From assembly GCF_024582815.1 (NCBI RefSeq), contig NZ_CP102099.1, positions 1 through 64,000 of the forward strand: a stretch of 64,000 bases of DNA. The letters run 5' to 3'. The position numbers and the translations under genes were made by a program. The notes under the pieces were generated by a model that was not told where the DNA came from, ran no database searches, and saw nothing but the letters and a program-made list of their open reading frames with translations. The stretch comes from Acinetobacter colistiniresistens (lineage in GTDB: Bacteria; Pseudomonadota; Gammaproteobacteria; Pseudomonadales; Moraxellaceae). Shown here in pieces: positions 31,917 to 42,223 of this stretch; position 1 is the stretch's first letter, and each line of letters opens with the position of its first letter.

Positions 31917-31945
31917 AAAAAGAGAACCTAACGGTTCTCTTTTTA
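31917..31945. terminator. Bidirectional terminator, lipoprotein / ihfA
   Basis: AAAAAGAGAACC-TAAC-GGTTCTCTTTTT, a perfect 12-bp stem, ending both convergent genes. Confidence 0.92.
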
Positions 31946-31998
31946 TGTCTAATTTTTGGCCAAAAATAAAACTAAAAATACAAGTATAAAAAAGCAGA

Positions 31999-32295
31999 TC
32001 AATCGATCTGCTCATTTCCAACACGCTGTCTAAATTTCTGACCCGCTCGGAAGGTGACCACGCGACGAGCAGAAATTGGAATTTCCTCACCCGTCTTTGG
32101 ATTACGCCCTGGACGTTCACGTTTATCACGTAATTCGAAATTACCGAAGCCAGAAAGTTTGACTTGTTCGCCAGCAATTAATGCCTGACTGATTTCGTCA
32201 AAGAATAGCTCGACCATTTGTTTTGCTTCGCGGCGATTTAAGCTAGTAAGCTCACTTAAATGGTCCGCCATATCTGCTTTTGTTAATGCTGTCAT
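31999..32295 (-). CDS. ihfA: Integration host factor subunit alpha
   Basis: A 98-aa DNA-bending protein that pairs with IhfB. The HU/IHF signature [26 protein letters not shown] (about 50-75) is intact, including the Pro at the beta-ribbon tip (RPGRNPKTG). It begins with ATGA overlap into the pheT stop, so it is translationally coupled to pheT, as in E. coli pheST-ihfA. Confidence 0.95.
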   Translation of the reverse strand: MTALTKADMADHLSELTSLNRREAKQMVELFFDEISQALIAGEQVKLSGFGNFELRDKRERPGRNPKTGEEIPISARRVVTFRAGQKFRQRVGNEQID

Positions 32296-34673
32296 GAGGC
32301 CCTCAATGTCGCTTGGTAAGTGTCTTCCAACACTTGAATAATGTTATCCATACCAGATTTAATTTCAGCATCTTCAAGCGTACGAGTTGGATGTTGCCAG
32401 AGCACTGCAAAAGCTAAAGAGCGTTTGCCTTGTTCAACCCCTTGCCCCGTATACACATCGAACAACCATGTTGAGTCGAGTAACTCACCACCAGTCTGCT
32501 CAATTAACCGCTGAATATCTCTTACCTCAATATTATCAGAGATTAAAAGCGCAATATCACGTCTAACCGATGGAAAACGTGATAATTCTGTAAAATTAGA
32601 TACATAAGATTGCAAAACTGCCTGCTGATCCAGCTCAGCCACCCAAGTTATACCCAAATCCAGCTCACTTTCCAGTGAAGGATGTAAGCGACCAAGATAA
32701 CCAATCGACTGTCCATTCACTAAAATTTCAGCAGACTGACCCGGATGTAACCAAGCACGTTCCGTACGAACAAACTCAGCACCGATACGTCCTGCAGCCA
32801 AAATCTCCTCAACCTCACCTTTGAAATCAAAGAAATCCATTGCCTGCGGCTTCGCATGCCAAGACTCTGGTGTACGTGAGCCAACAGCGATCAATGCCAA
32901 GGTTGGAATCTGTTTCAGGTCATGGATGCTTTGTGCATTTTGATAATCAAAACGCAGACCAAGCTCAAAGAAACGTACACGCTGTTGCTGGCGGTTTAAA
33001 TTGTACTGCACACATGGGATCAGGCTTGATAACAAGGTACTGCGCATTGCGGCCAAATCACTTGAAATTGGATTAGCCAGCATTAATGGATGTACATTTG
33101 GATTCAATTGCTTTTCAAGCTTGGCATCAGCAAAACTAAAGCTAATGGCTTCTTGGTAACCTAGTGTCACCGCAGTTTGACGCAATTGTGCAATTTCAAA
33201 ACGGTCTTGATACTTTTCCAGTTTCACATCAATTTTTGGCAAACTGATTTGAATATTGTCATAGCCGTGAATACGCGCCACTTCTTCAATCAGATCTTGA
33301 TAGATTGCCATATCATAGCGATGTGATGGCGGAACGACGCTCCATTCACCTTGTGCTTTACTTTCAACCACACAGCCCAAACGTGTTAACGCATCAGCAA
33401 TAAAATCGCCCGCCACTTGATAACCCAACAACTGGTCTACTTGTGCTTGTTTTAGTGCAATCGCTTCACGCTTTGGCAATAAAGCAACTTGCTCAGCAAC
33501 TGTAATTGGACCAAACTCACCACCTGCAAAGGCTTGAATCAACTCAGAAGCACGATGCATTGCGCTCATTGGCAACTCAAAGTCCACACCACGCTCATAG
33601 CGCTGAGATGAGTCAGTATGCAAACCGAAACGACGTGCACGACCTGCAATGGCTAAAGGTGCAAAGAATGCGCTTTCAAGGAAGATATCTTGAGTTTCAT
33701 CGGTTACTGATGAATCCAGCCCACCCATGATCCCTGCAATGGCCAATAACTTCTGATCATCTGCAATGACCATCATGTCATCTTGCAATTCAACTTCTTG
33801 ATCATTAAGCAAGGTCAATTTTTCTTGTGGCTGTGCTTGGCGCACTTGAATTGAACCGTCGATTTTGGCCAAGTCAAAGGCATGCATCGGTTGACCAAGT
33901 TCAAGCAATACATAGTTGGTAATATCGACCAAAATACTATGCGTGCGAATGCCTGAACGTGACAATGCTTGTTCCATCCATTCAGGTGTCGGCGCTTTCA
34001 CATTCACATTCTTAACGATACGACCTAAATAACGAGGCGTACCCTCTGTGCTGATGTTCACCGCTTTCTCATCCGCGATGGTCTCTGGAATGGCTTGAAT
34101 CTTCGGTTCATTCAGTTCAAGCTGGTTAATGACTGCGATTTCACGGGCAATACCACGAATACTAAAACAATCACCACGGTTTGGCGTAATACTGATGTCA
34201 ATCACATTGTCATCAAGTTTTAAGTATTCACGAATATTCATTCCTACCGGTGCATCAGCAGGTAACTCGAGCAATCCATCAATTTTGTCTTCTAAATCAA
34301 TTTCCGAAGCACCGCAAAGCATGCCTTGTGATTCAACACCACGTAACTTGCCTTTTTTAATTTTAAAATCACCTGGCAGTACTGCACCAATCGTCGCAAC
34401 AGGGGCTTTCATGCCCACGCGAACATTTGGCGCACCACATACGATCTGTAAGGGTTCACCTGAACCGATATTAATCGTAGTCACACGTAAACGATCTGCA
34501 TCTGGGTGTTGTTCAACTGTGAGCACTTCACCGACAACTACACCCGTAAATGGTTTTGCAACAGGCGCTAATTCATCGACTTCCAAACCCAACATGGTCA
34601 ATTGATCAGACAATGTATCGCTATCAATGGCTGGGTTCACCCAGTTGCGCAACCAATTTTCACTAATTTTCAT
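32292..34673 (-). CDS. pheT: Phenylalanyl-tRNA synthetase beta subunit
   Basis: A 793-aa large subunit of the alpha2-beta2 PheRS, carrying the editing site (B3/B4) and tRNA-binding domains. Domains: EMAP/OB-type tRNA-binding (about 40-150, [11 protein letters not shown]), B5 (about 400-470), catalytic-like B6/B7, and the C-terminal ferredoxin-fold anticodon-binding domain ([18 protein letters not shown] to the end). A GAAGG site precedes the ATG. It lies 19 bases or so after pheS and overlaps ihfA by four bases. Confidence 0.96.
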   Translation of the reverse strand: MKISENWLRNWVNPAIDSDTLSDQLTMLGLEVDELAPVAKPFTGVVVGEVLTVEQHPDADRLRVTTINIGSGEPLQIVCGAPNVRVGMKAPVATIGAVLPGDFKIKKGKLRGVESQGMLCGASEIDLEDKIDGLLELPADAPVGMNIREYLKLDDNVIDISITPNRGDCFSIRGIAREIAVINQLELNEPKIQAIPETIADEKAVNISTEGTPRYLGRIVKNVNVKAPTPEWMEQALSRSGIRTHSILVDITNYVLLELGQPMHAFDLAKIDGSIQVRQAQPQEKLTLLNDQEVELQDDMMVIADDQKLLAIAGIMGGLDSSVTDETQDIFLESAFFAPLAIAGRARRFGLHTDSSQRYERGVDFELPMSAMHRASELIQAFAGGEFGPITVAEQVALLPKREAIALKQAQVDQLLGYQVAGDFIADALTRLGCVVESKAQGEWSVVPPSHRYDMAIYQDLIEEVARIHGYDNIQISLPKIDVKLEKYQDRFEIAQLRQTAVTLGYQEAISFSFADAKLEKQLNPNVHPLMLANPISSDLAAMRSTLLSSLIPCVQYNLNRQQQRVRFFELGLRFDYQNAQSIHDLKQIPTLALIAVGSRTPESWHAKPQAMDFFDFKGEVEEILAAGRIGAEFVRTERAWLHPGQSAEILVNGQSIGYLGRLHPSLESELDLGITWVAELDQQAVLQSYVSNFTELSRFPSVRRDIALLISDNIEVRDIQRLIEQTGGELLDSTWLFDVYTGQGVEQGKRSLAFAVLWQHPTRTLEDAEIKSGMDNIIQVLEDTYQATLRAS

Positions 34674-34706
34674 GTGTATAAACCTTCTTTAATCCTGAAA
34701 AACTGT

Positions 34707-35729
<1,023 letters not shown>

Positions 35730-35919
35730 CTATAGTTTATCAGCTTTTTACCTATTTTATGAAGATAAACCACTGTTTAAATAACATCCTTTTTCAATCA
35801 GCAATCTGAAGATAAAATCGCCAGATCCCCCAATTAATCCTTTAAATTTTCGTAAAAAAATGCTCAATAATTGAATAAAATGTATAAGATAACGATATCG
35901 TCAATGAGAAAGAATAACG

Positions 35920-36921
35920 ATGGCGCTTGATCAAATCTGGAAACAACAGCTTGCACTAGTGACTTATGGCAATGAGTTTCTCGCAGGTGAACTCAATTTT
36001 AGTCGCTGGATTGAACATCCAATTTTCAATCAAAATCGACTGATCTTTAGGGATTTACTCTCCCAGCACCTGTTGGCACAACATTTTCAGATTTGGCTTG
36101 AAGGGTTAAAAAAACAGGGGGTTAAAAAACTCAGCCTACATTTATCCAGCGTACTCAATGATGAGCAGAATCCCAATGCCAATGTCGAGCTACTCCCCTT
36201 TGCACATTTTATCGTAAGCCATCAAGGCAATAAAAAAACCGCGTGGATTTGTGGACAAGAACTGGCTGAATGGGATAACAGTGATCAAGTCTTTGATGCT
36301 CCCTCATCACAACAAATCACACTCCGCCAAGAAGTATTGTGGCGCTATGAGTTGAATGATAAATTCGCTAAAAAAATTGATACCGACTTACAGAAGGTCA
36401 ATTGGAATCAGGTTGCTATTTTTTTGGAGAAAGAACTGTTTGACAGCAAATACGCAGAACATTTCTCAGAACCGGAACAACAAGACCTTCCTTTCTATGG
36501 CTATGAATTTGATTCGATCAGTACACCAAACCAGCAACTTGCCTTAATTCCAACCGATTATCCAGCAGATTGTGCACATCGCCTGTTAAATCGAACCCAA
36601 GCTTTGGCTGATTATTTGCAACAACAAAGACAACATCCTTATCATGCGACAGGTGAATTGATGAGTCCTGAAGAACAAATCAATTTACGTAATTTTTCAC
36701 AGAAGACCGATGATTTATTTGCCAAGCTGATTGTGAAAATAGCAAATCATTACCAGACGGCTCAATTGACAGCGGAAGAACCTGAAATCATTGATCGAAC
36801 CATGGAAATACAGCATCAATCAGATAAAGCCCAGCATCATAAAGTGGGTGCATCAGGTGTGATTAAACTGATTATCTTGACTGTGATTATCTGTCTGCTT
36901 GCTTATTATTTTGGTCTGTAA
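35920..36921 (+). CDS. Tail-anchored protein of unknown function
   Basis: 333 aa with no N-terminal signal and a single C-terminal membrane helix (about 311-331, VIKLIILTVIICLLAYYFGL), so it is expected to be inserted by its tail and face the cytoplasm. The soluble part is rich in Gln, Trp and acidic residues and shows no motif I recognise; a helical segment with QQQRQHPYHATGELMSPEEQ lies near 225-245. GAGAAAG precedes the ATG. It lies alone between divergent pheS and a convergent 65-aa gene, ending at a very strong terminator. Its role is unknown. Confidence 0.7.
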   Translation: MALDQIWKQQLALVTYGNEFLAGELNFSRWIEHPIFNQNRLIFRDLLSQHLLAQHFQIWLEGLKKQGVKKLSLHLSSVLNDEQNPNANVELLPFAHFIVSHQGNKKTAWICGQELAEWDNSDQVFDAPSSQQITLRQEVLWRYELNDKFAKKIDTDLQKVNWNQVAIFLEKELFDSKYAEHFSEPEQQDLPFYGYEFDSISTPNQQLALIPTDYPADCAHRLLNRTQALADYLQQQRQHPYHATGELMSPEEQINLRNFSQKTDDLFAKLIVKIANHYQTAQLTAEEPEIIDRTMEIQHQSDKAQHHKVGASGVIKLIILTVIICLLAYYFGL

Positions 36922-36930
36922 TCACCCTGT

Positions 36931-36972
36931 AAAAGAAAAAACCTAGATCATATTATCTAGGTTTTTTCTTTT
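36931..36972. terminator. Strong bidirectional terminator
   Basis: AAAAGAAAAAACCTAGAT and ATCTAGGTTTTTTCTTTT form a perfect 18-bp inverted repeat around a 6-base loop, between convergent genes. Confidence 0.92.
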
Positions 36973-36978
36973 ATCGAA

Positions 36979-37176
36979 TTAGAATGTCGGTCGAATTGTT
37001 ATAATGACTTTATGCCCACCATCATGCTGATTGACAATGTGATGCACATTTGCAATTTCACCCTCAACTTCAGCATCTGGCCCATAAAAAATTCGGATGG
37101 TTTCACCCTTTCTTGGCACGATACTCAGTTCAGTTTCAAATGCGCCTTGCTGTAACCCTTCTACGCTCACTAACAT
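36979..37176 (-). CDS. Small conserved-looking protein, unknown function
   Basis: 65 aa. Beta-rich sequence: an acidic-basic alternating start (SVEGLQQGAFETELSIVPRKGETIRIFYG), then VEGEIANVHHIVNQHDGGHKVIITIRPTF. No signal, membrane helix or cysteine. The ATG has no strong ribosome-binding site. Its placement just before the terminator and its clean codon use favour a real gene, but the family is not recognised. Confidence 0.55.
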   Translation of the reverse strand: MLVSVEGLQQGAFETELSIVPRKGETIRIFYGPDAEVEGEIANVHHIVNQHDGGHKVIITIRPTF

Positions 37177-37281
37177 GTTTTTATCCTGATGTTGTTTTCT
37201 CTACTGTAAAAAGATTCCAGTGCAAAAGTCTAATCGAACCTGTTTGGGTTATGTAATCTTCAAGTCAATCAAGAGATTGAT

Positions 37282-37659
37282 TTAATCCTCATAATCCAAG
37301 TCATCTTGATTCACATTGATAAAATCAGGTTCAGGCGTTTGCTCAAATTGTACGGCGAGAATATCTTTTTGTTGAAGTAAACTGGCTTTAGCCACACGAT
37401 GCATTCCATCCATGACTCTCCCTTGCGCACACAAGATAATTGGATAACTCAGATCAGCGTCTTGAATCAATTGAAAGTGCTCAATGATTTGCTGGGTTGT
37501 TGGAGATTGATCTGGAAACCAATAGGCTTCGTTTAACTCTTGAATATCAGCCAATAAAACCTTCTTAGGCATCAAGTTTTGGGTTAACTTCAGCAAATGA
37601 TGAACATCCCAGATATAAGTATCCTTACCCACTGCTCTAAAGTGATATTGTCTGCGCAT
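37282..37659 (-). CDS. ParB-like (ParB/sulfiredoxin-fold) protein
   Basis: 125 aa. The segment YPIILCAQGRVMDGMHRVAKA (about 72-92) resembles the ParB N-domain/sulfiredoxin fold, where a GxxxDGxHR loop binds nucleotide. There is no helix-turn-helix, so it is not a partition protein; such stand-alone domains are usually enzymes or nucleotide-binding regulators. GGAG six bases before the ATG. It begins 24 bases after the NADAR gene and is probably in the same operon. The tail is acidic (NQDDLDYED). Confidence 0.65.
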   Translation of the reverse strand: MRRQYHFRAVGKDTYIWDVHHLLKLTQNLMPKKVLLADIQELNEAYWFPDQSPTTQQIIEHFQLIQDADLSYPIILCAQGRVMDGMHRVAKASLLQQKDILAVQFEQTPEPDFINVNQDDLDYED

Positions 37660-37683
37660 AATTACTCCTAGATCAGCTAAATA

Positions 37684-38244
37684 CTACAAAGTTGAAAGCT
37701 GGACACGAACCTGCATGAGTGCAAAACCAAGTAAGTTTAACCCCTGCCATTGGCTCGGATCTTGGATCTGCTGGTGATCTTGTGCCAGACCAATTCCCCA
37801 AACCTTATCAACAGGCGATGCTTCAACCAAAATACGATCATGTGTGGCAAGTAAGAAATCGCTTAATTCTGGATATTGTGAGAATTTGGCCAAATTTGCC
37901 TGTACCACGATTTCAAAACGTTTTTGCTGCCACAGCTGTTCATCATAGTGTTGTACTTTACGACCGAGCTGTTTTGCTTCATTTGGATGTGTGACCGTCA
38001 AAATCCGATCAAATATCTCATCATCATTAAAGAGTTTGGCTTTTTGCGCCATCATATAATGTTCAGCCGTGAGATATTCAACGCCATCCTGTTTAAATGG
38101 CGATGGAAACCACTGGCTAAAACAACTTTTATCCACATGATTGTTTTGCTTTGGGGTATGTCCCCAGAAATATAAATATTTAAATTGACGCCCTTGTTGG
38201 ACGTGTTGAATTAAATCATTTAAAAATTGTTCGTCTTGCATCAT
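37684..38244 (-). CDS. NADAR (YbiA/DUF1768) family N-glycosidase-like protein
   Basis: 186 aa. NADAR hallmarks: YLYFWGH near the N-terminus, CFSQWFPSPF, YLTAEHYMMAQKAKLF, LGRKV, and the C-terminal VWGIGLAQ...WQGLNLLGFALMQVR. Family members hydrolyse N-glycosidic bonds: YbiA-type act on riboflavin-pathway intermediates, and others reverse ADP-ribosylated guanine in toxin-antitoxin systems. The arrangement here (with a ParB-like gene, no DarT-like toxin seen) does not settle which applies. Start at the first of two ATGs; the second is the next codon. Confidence 0.82.
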   Translation of the reverse strand: MMQDEQFLNDLIQHVQQGRQFKYLYFWGHTPKQNNHVDKSCFSQWFPSPFKQDGVEYLTAEHYMMAQKAKLFNDDEIFDRILTVTHPNEAKQLGRKVQHYDEQLWQQKRFEIVVQANLAKFSQYPELSDFLLATHDRILVEASPVDKVWGIGLAQDHQQIQDPSQWQGLNLLGFALMQVRVQLSTL

Positions 38245-38291
38245 CTATCTCTGATTATTATCTATTATTGAAAATCCAATACCCTAAAAAT

Positions 38292-38317
38292 AAAAAAGAC
38301 CGCTAAAAAGCGGCCTT
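38292..38317 (-). terminator. rplT terminator
   Basis: On the transcribed strand GGCCGC-TTTTTA-GCGGTC (one G-U pair) followed by six T. It ends rpmI-rplT, so pheS is not normally read from that operon. Confidence 0.85.
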
Positions 38318-38333
38318 CTTTGAATCTCTAAGC

Positions 38334-38693
38334 TTATGCAGCTAATGCGCCTTTAGCTTTTTCAGCTAAAGCAGCAAATGCAACTGCATCATGCATAGCG
38401 ATGTCAGCTAATACGCGACGGTCGATGATCACTTGAGCTTTTTTCAAGCCATCGATCATACGGCTGTATGACAAACCGTTTTGACGAGCACCAGCATTGA
38501 TACGCGCAATCCATAAAGCACGGAATTGACGTTTCTTTTGACGGCGGTCACGGTAAGCGTATTGACCAGCTTTGATTACCGCTTGGAACGCTACGCGATA
38601 AACGCGTGAACGAGCACCATAGTAACCTTTAGCGCGAGCAAGAATTTTTTTGTGACGGCGATGAGCCACTACACCACGTTTTACACGAGCCAT
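38334..38693 (-). CDS. rplT: 50S ribosomal protein L20
   Basis: 119 aa. Assembly-initiating 23S-binding protein. A very basic N-terminal extension ([24 protein letters not shown]) and the C-terminal globular domain ([27 protein letters not shown]) match L20 throughout. AAGGAG precedes the ATG. It starts 11 bases after rpmI. In other bacteria L20 represses its own operon through the leader; no pseudoknot was assessed here. Confidence 0.97.
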
Positions 38694-38704
38694 TTATAAT
38701 CTCC

Positions 38705-38899
38705 TTAGATGTATGGGCACATAGCACGAACTGATGCAACGTCACTTACGTGAACCATTACACAACCGCGCAATTGACGGATACGCTTAGCAGATTTTTT
38801 GGTCAAAATGTGGCGCTTGAATGCTTGTTTGCGCTTGAAACCGTTTGCAGTCGCTTTAAAGCGTTTAGCTGCACCACGGCGAGTTTTTAACTTAGCCAT
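38705..38899 (-). CDS. rpmI: 50S ribosomal protein L35
   Basis: 64 aa from the ATG at 38899, the normal L35 length ([23 protein letters not shown]...). AGAGG lies upstream. A longer in-frame read-through to 39013 is rejected because the extra residues are hydrophobic and unlike L35. First gene of rpmI-rplT, divergent from the MFS gene; in E. coli infC would precede it, but here infC is 6 kb away. Confidence 0.95.
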   Translation of the reverse strand: MAKLKTRRGAAKRFKATANGFKRKQAFKRHILTKKSAKRIRQLRGCVMVHVSDVASVRAMCPYI

Positions 38900-40364
38900 A
38901 GTAACCTCTTTTGGGCACCTGTTCGGCACGTTTGCACTATTGCAAATCAACCTGCAGGTAAGGAAGGCAGTATCATATAGTATCTCTACCCAAAACAAAA
39001 GCAAAATGCTCATTTTTTGACAGAAATAGCGCTGTTTTCAGCAAACGTTATTTCCCATAATTAATTCTCAAACGATGAGAAACATGCACAAAATCAGCGC
39101 ATATAATAAATACAAATCCTAAAGTCTCTATCCATATGAATATACAGAATGATGCTTTCGCCGCCTTACGCTATCGGGATTTTTCGATCGTCACCCTCAA
39201 TCAATTTTGCTTAACGCTGGCGATCTTGATTCAGGAAATTATCGTGGCGTATTCACTCTATCAAATCACACGTGACCCACTTACACTGGGTTTCATTGGT
39301 CTGGCCGAAGCGATTCCCTTCATCACCCTGTCCTTATGGGGGGGATATTTTGCGGATAAACTGAATAAGCAAAGTATTATGAAAGTCTGTTTATTCTTTT
39401 CCATTCCTTTGCCTTTGGTGCTTTGGGGCTTATTCCATTTATATGGTTTAGAAAAAATTGGCATTAGCACGCTGTCTTGGGGTATCTATGCCGTCATCTT
39501 TGCCTTAGGCACCATTCGGGGATTTTACAATCCATCTGCGACCTCACTGAAACCTTTTTTGATTCCACGTGAACTGTATGCCAATGGTGCCACTTGGACC
39601 ACGATTGGCTGGCAAAGTGGTGTCATTATTGGGCCAATGTTAGGTGGTTTTATGCTGGCCGTTCTTGGCCGAGAAAACAGTCTCTTTGCCGTATCGATCT
39701 TATTGGCGGTCTGTTTTATTTTGATTAATTGCTTACAGAACCGTACTTTCCCCAAAATGGAAACTGAGAATGTCCTGCAAAGCCTGACCGATGGTTTCCG
39801 CTTTATCTGGAAAACCAAGATTGTTCTGTGGGCTATTTCACTGGATCTCGTTTCCGTTCTATTTGGTGGCGTGATTGCCCTTTTGCCGATTTTTGCTGAA
39901 GAAATTTTAAAGGTGGGTCCTGAAGGTCTTGGCTATTTACGTGCTGCGCCATCAATTGGTGCACTGATCACCATGATCGTGCTGACCAAGTTCCCGCCAA
40001 TGCATCATGCATGGCGCAATATGCTATTGGCCGTCGCGGGCTTTGGTCTTTTTACCATTCTGTTCGCCTTCTCGAACAATATATGGCTATCACTATTTGC
40101 CCTAGCCATGACAGGGGCTTGTGACAGTGTTTCCGTCGTAGTTCGTCAAACTGTATTGCAAATTTTCCCACCCGAAAATATGCGAGGCCGTGTCGCAGCA
40201 GTAAACGGCATGTTTGTATCTTCAAGCAATGAACTCGGTGCTTTTGAATCAGGTCTCGCAGCTAAATATCTTGGCACCATCACCGCAACCATTCTTGGCG
40301 GTTGTATCACACTGTGAACCGTACCGGGTTTGTCGGAGACTCAATATTCTGAGAGACTATTCCG

Positions 40365-40682
40365 ATGAAAAAACCAAACTATACCCCCGAAATTAGAGAA
40401 AGAGCGGTTCAATTACTAATTGAATCTGAAAAAGATTATCCATCGAATTGGGCAGCAGTTTCCGCAATTGCTCCTAAAATTGGCTGTACTCCTGAAACAC
40501 TTCGTGTTTGGTATCAAAAATACTTAGATCAACAAAATCCCGCCAAAGTACAACAGGTATCTGACCAAGAAAAAATGAAGCAAATGGAACGTGAAATTAA
40601 AGAATTAAAACGTGCCAATGAAATTCTACGTAAAGCAGCCGCTTTTTTCGCCCAGGCGGAGCTCGACCGCCCACACAAATAA
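40365..40682 (+). CDS. IS3-family transposase OrfA, copy 2
   Basis: 105 aa, identical in sequence to the OrfA of copy 1: helix-turn-helix DNA-binding region and leucine-zipper-like helix. It ends in the same TAATG overlap with orfB, so the frameshift signal is retained. No mutation separates it from the first copy, which suggests recent transposition. Confidence 0.93.
   Translation: MKKPNYTPEIRERAVQLLIESEKDYPSNWAAVSAIAPKIGCTPETLRVWYQKYLDQQNPAKVQQVSDQEKMKQMEREIKELKRANEILRKAAAFFAQAELDRPHK
40643..40671 (+). promoter_or_regulatory. Programmed -1 frameshift site of the IS3 element, copy 2
   Basis: Same T TTT TTC heptamer (40643-40649) and GGCGG/CCGCC hairpin (40655-40659, 40667-40671) as in copy 1. 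Confidence 0.75.
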
Positions 40683-41584
40683 TGGTGGATTTTATCCATA
40701 ACAATAAGGCGTTATATGGTGTTGAAGCGATTTGTAGAATTTTACCGATTGCAGCTTCGACCTATTATCGGGCTTTAGATTTCGTTGATAACCCAGAACA
40801 TCGAGCGAAACGTGCTCTGCATGATTTACATCATGCAGAGCAAATCAAACGTATTTGGAAAGAAAGTTCAGGTCGATATGGTGTACGTAAAGTTTGGCAA
40901 AAATTGAAACGTGAGGGTTATGTTATTGCACGTTGTACAGTTGCTCGATTGATGCAAAAGCTAGGTATACAAGGTGTTTGGCGTGGTAAGAATAAACAAA
41001 CCACCCGTAGCCGAGATGATCAAAAACGAGCAGATGATTTAGTGAAACGGAATTTTAGTGCTGATCGACCTGACCAATTATGGGTCAGTGACTTTACGTA
41101 TATTCAAACACATTCAGGCTGGGTCTATACCGCCTTTATTATTGATGTGTTCTCACGAGCAATTGTTGGATGGAAAGTATCTACACGGATGAATACAGAT
41201 ATGGTGCTCGATGCATTGGAGCAAGCATTGCACGATCGAGGCATGCCAAAGAATGTGATTCATCATTCCGATAGAGGTGTTCAATATCTTTCTATTCGCT
41301 ATACCAATCGTTTAGATGCTGCAAATTTACGAGCATCAGTCGGTACGACAGGTGATTCATACGATAATGCTCTGGCTGAAACGGTGAATGGCTTATACAA
41401 AACAGAGGTGATTGAATATTTAAAAGCAGATTGGCAAGGTTTAGCAGATGTACAACTTGCGACACTAAACTGGGTAGATTGGTTCAATAAAAAGCGTGTA
41501 CACAGTGCACTGGGTTATGTATCGCCTTTTGAGTTTGAAGCAATGTACTATGATAAGATTAACCCGTTAGGTCAGGTGGCCTAA
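40682..41584 (+). CDS. IS3-family transposase OrfB, copy 2 (catalytic)
   Basis: 300 aa, identical to OrfB of copy 1, with the DDE residues in SDFTYIQ, HSDRGVQY and AETVNGLYKTE. Expected to act as the OrfAB fusion. Intact, so either copy could supply transposase to mobilise both. Confidence 0.94.
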   Translation: MVDFIHNNKALYGVEAICRILPIAASTYYRALDFVDNPEHRAKRALHDLHHAEQIKRIWKESSGRYGVRKVWQKLKREGYVIARCTVARLMQKLGIQGVWRGKNKQTTRSRDDQKRADDLVKRNFSADRPDQLWVSDFTYIQTHSGWVYTAFIIDVFSRAIVGWKVSTRMNTDMVLDALEQALHDRGMPKNVIHHSDRGVQYLSIRYTNRLDAANLRASVGTTGDSYDNALAETVNGLYKTEVIEYLKADWQGLADVQLATLNWVDWFNKKRVHSALGYVSPFEFEAMYYDKINPLGQVA

Positions 41585-41703
41585 CTTAAATAAAAAAGTC
41601 TCCGACAAACCCGGTACGGTTCACTGGCGGTGGTGAGTTACTGCTGGTTTAAAACCAGTGACTTATTCAAAGTTGACATCACCAAAGGCAATAATCAATA
41701 AAC

Positions 41704-41736
41704 TGAAAGGGAAAGCATCACATCTTTCCCTTTTTT
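41704..41736. terminator. Bidirectional terminator, MFS gene / yqaA
   Basis: AAAGGGAAAG and CTTTCCC(TTTTTT) stem with an 8-base loop; it overlaps the last bases of the yqaA stop codon. Truncation by the IS moved the MFS stop 1.4 kb away from it. Confidence 0.8.
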
Positions 41737-42187
41737 AAAAGATTCCTAAATAGAGTACGTATAAGGTGAGATATCGCCCACCTTTGGCAATGGTGACAAT
41801 TAACAAGAATCGCCAAAAGTTTTCTTTCATCAACCCAGCAATCAAGGTAATGGGATCACCAATCACGGGCGTCCAACTCAGTAGCAATGAATAAAAGCCA
41901 TATTTATGATAAATCTGTTGTGCTTGTAGCAACCGTTGCTCTGAAACAGGAAACCATTTCTTATCTTTAAAATGTTCAATTTTCAGTCCAAGCCACCAAT
42001 TCACACAGGAACCTAAGACATTACCAATGGTCGCAACTAAAATTAGATAAAAAGGATTTGAAAGTCCTTGTACCAACAACGCCATTAATACCGCTTCAGA
42101 CTGTAACGGTAATAAGGTCGCAGCGCCAAAGGCTGAGAGAAATAATAAAAAATAGGACATCAATTTAAAGGGATCACTCAATATCAA
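41735..42187 (-). CDS. YqaA-like VTT-domain membrane protein
   Basis: Up to 150 aa, with the DedA/VTT-type layout: hydrophobic segments near 10-35, 38-65, 105-125 and 128-148, ATLLPLQSEAVL after the first, and SWTPVIGDPITLIAGL in the second half, which matches YqaA. Function in the cell is unclear; VTT proteins are implicated in lipid scrambling or flipping. The longest frame begins at TTG 42187; an ATG at 42160 gives 141 aa and is equally possible, since neither has a good ribosome-binding site. Confidence 0.8.
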   Translation of the reverse strand: MILSDPFKLMSYFLLFLSAFGAATLLPLQSEAVLMALLVQGLSNPFYLILVATIGNVLGSCVNWWLGLKIEHFKDKKWFPVSEQRLLQAQQIYHKYGFYSLLLSWTPVIGDPITLIAGLMKENFWRFLLIVTIAKGGRYLTLYVLYLGIF

Positions 42188-42223
42188 TCAAAGCATAGCA
42201 GCCTACCGCACTATAATCTGTAA

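Larger units (their letters stand above)
40315..41623 (+). mobile_element. IS3-family insertion sequence, copy 2
   Basis: 1309 bp, same 27-bp inverted repeats and same ORFs as the copy at 21353-22661, apparently identical on reading. Target duplication CTG (40312-40314 and 41624-41626). Same orientation as copy 1, 18.96 kb apart. Inserted in the 3' end of the MFS gene. Confidence 0.95.
39136..41701 (+). pseudogene. MFS transporter truncated by IS3 copy 2
   Basis: Major-facilitator efflux-type transporter of the EntS/MFS_3-like group: about 11 remaining membrane helices, with the A-motif-like GGYFADKLNKQSIMK after TM2. The frame from 39136 stops at TGA 40315-40317, which is the first three bases of the IS. 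Removing IS and one CTG duplicate extends it by 24 residues (AVVSYCWFKTS...KGNNQ) to a stop at 41699-41701, so the original was 417 aa. The cut falls in the last membrane helix. The truncated 393-aa protein may be partly active or unstable. Substrate unknown. Confidence 0.88.

Noticed and set aside
38900..39013. N-terminal extension of L35
   Set aside because: The extra residues are hydrophobic and not L35-like; a good ribosome-binding site precedes ATG 38899.
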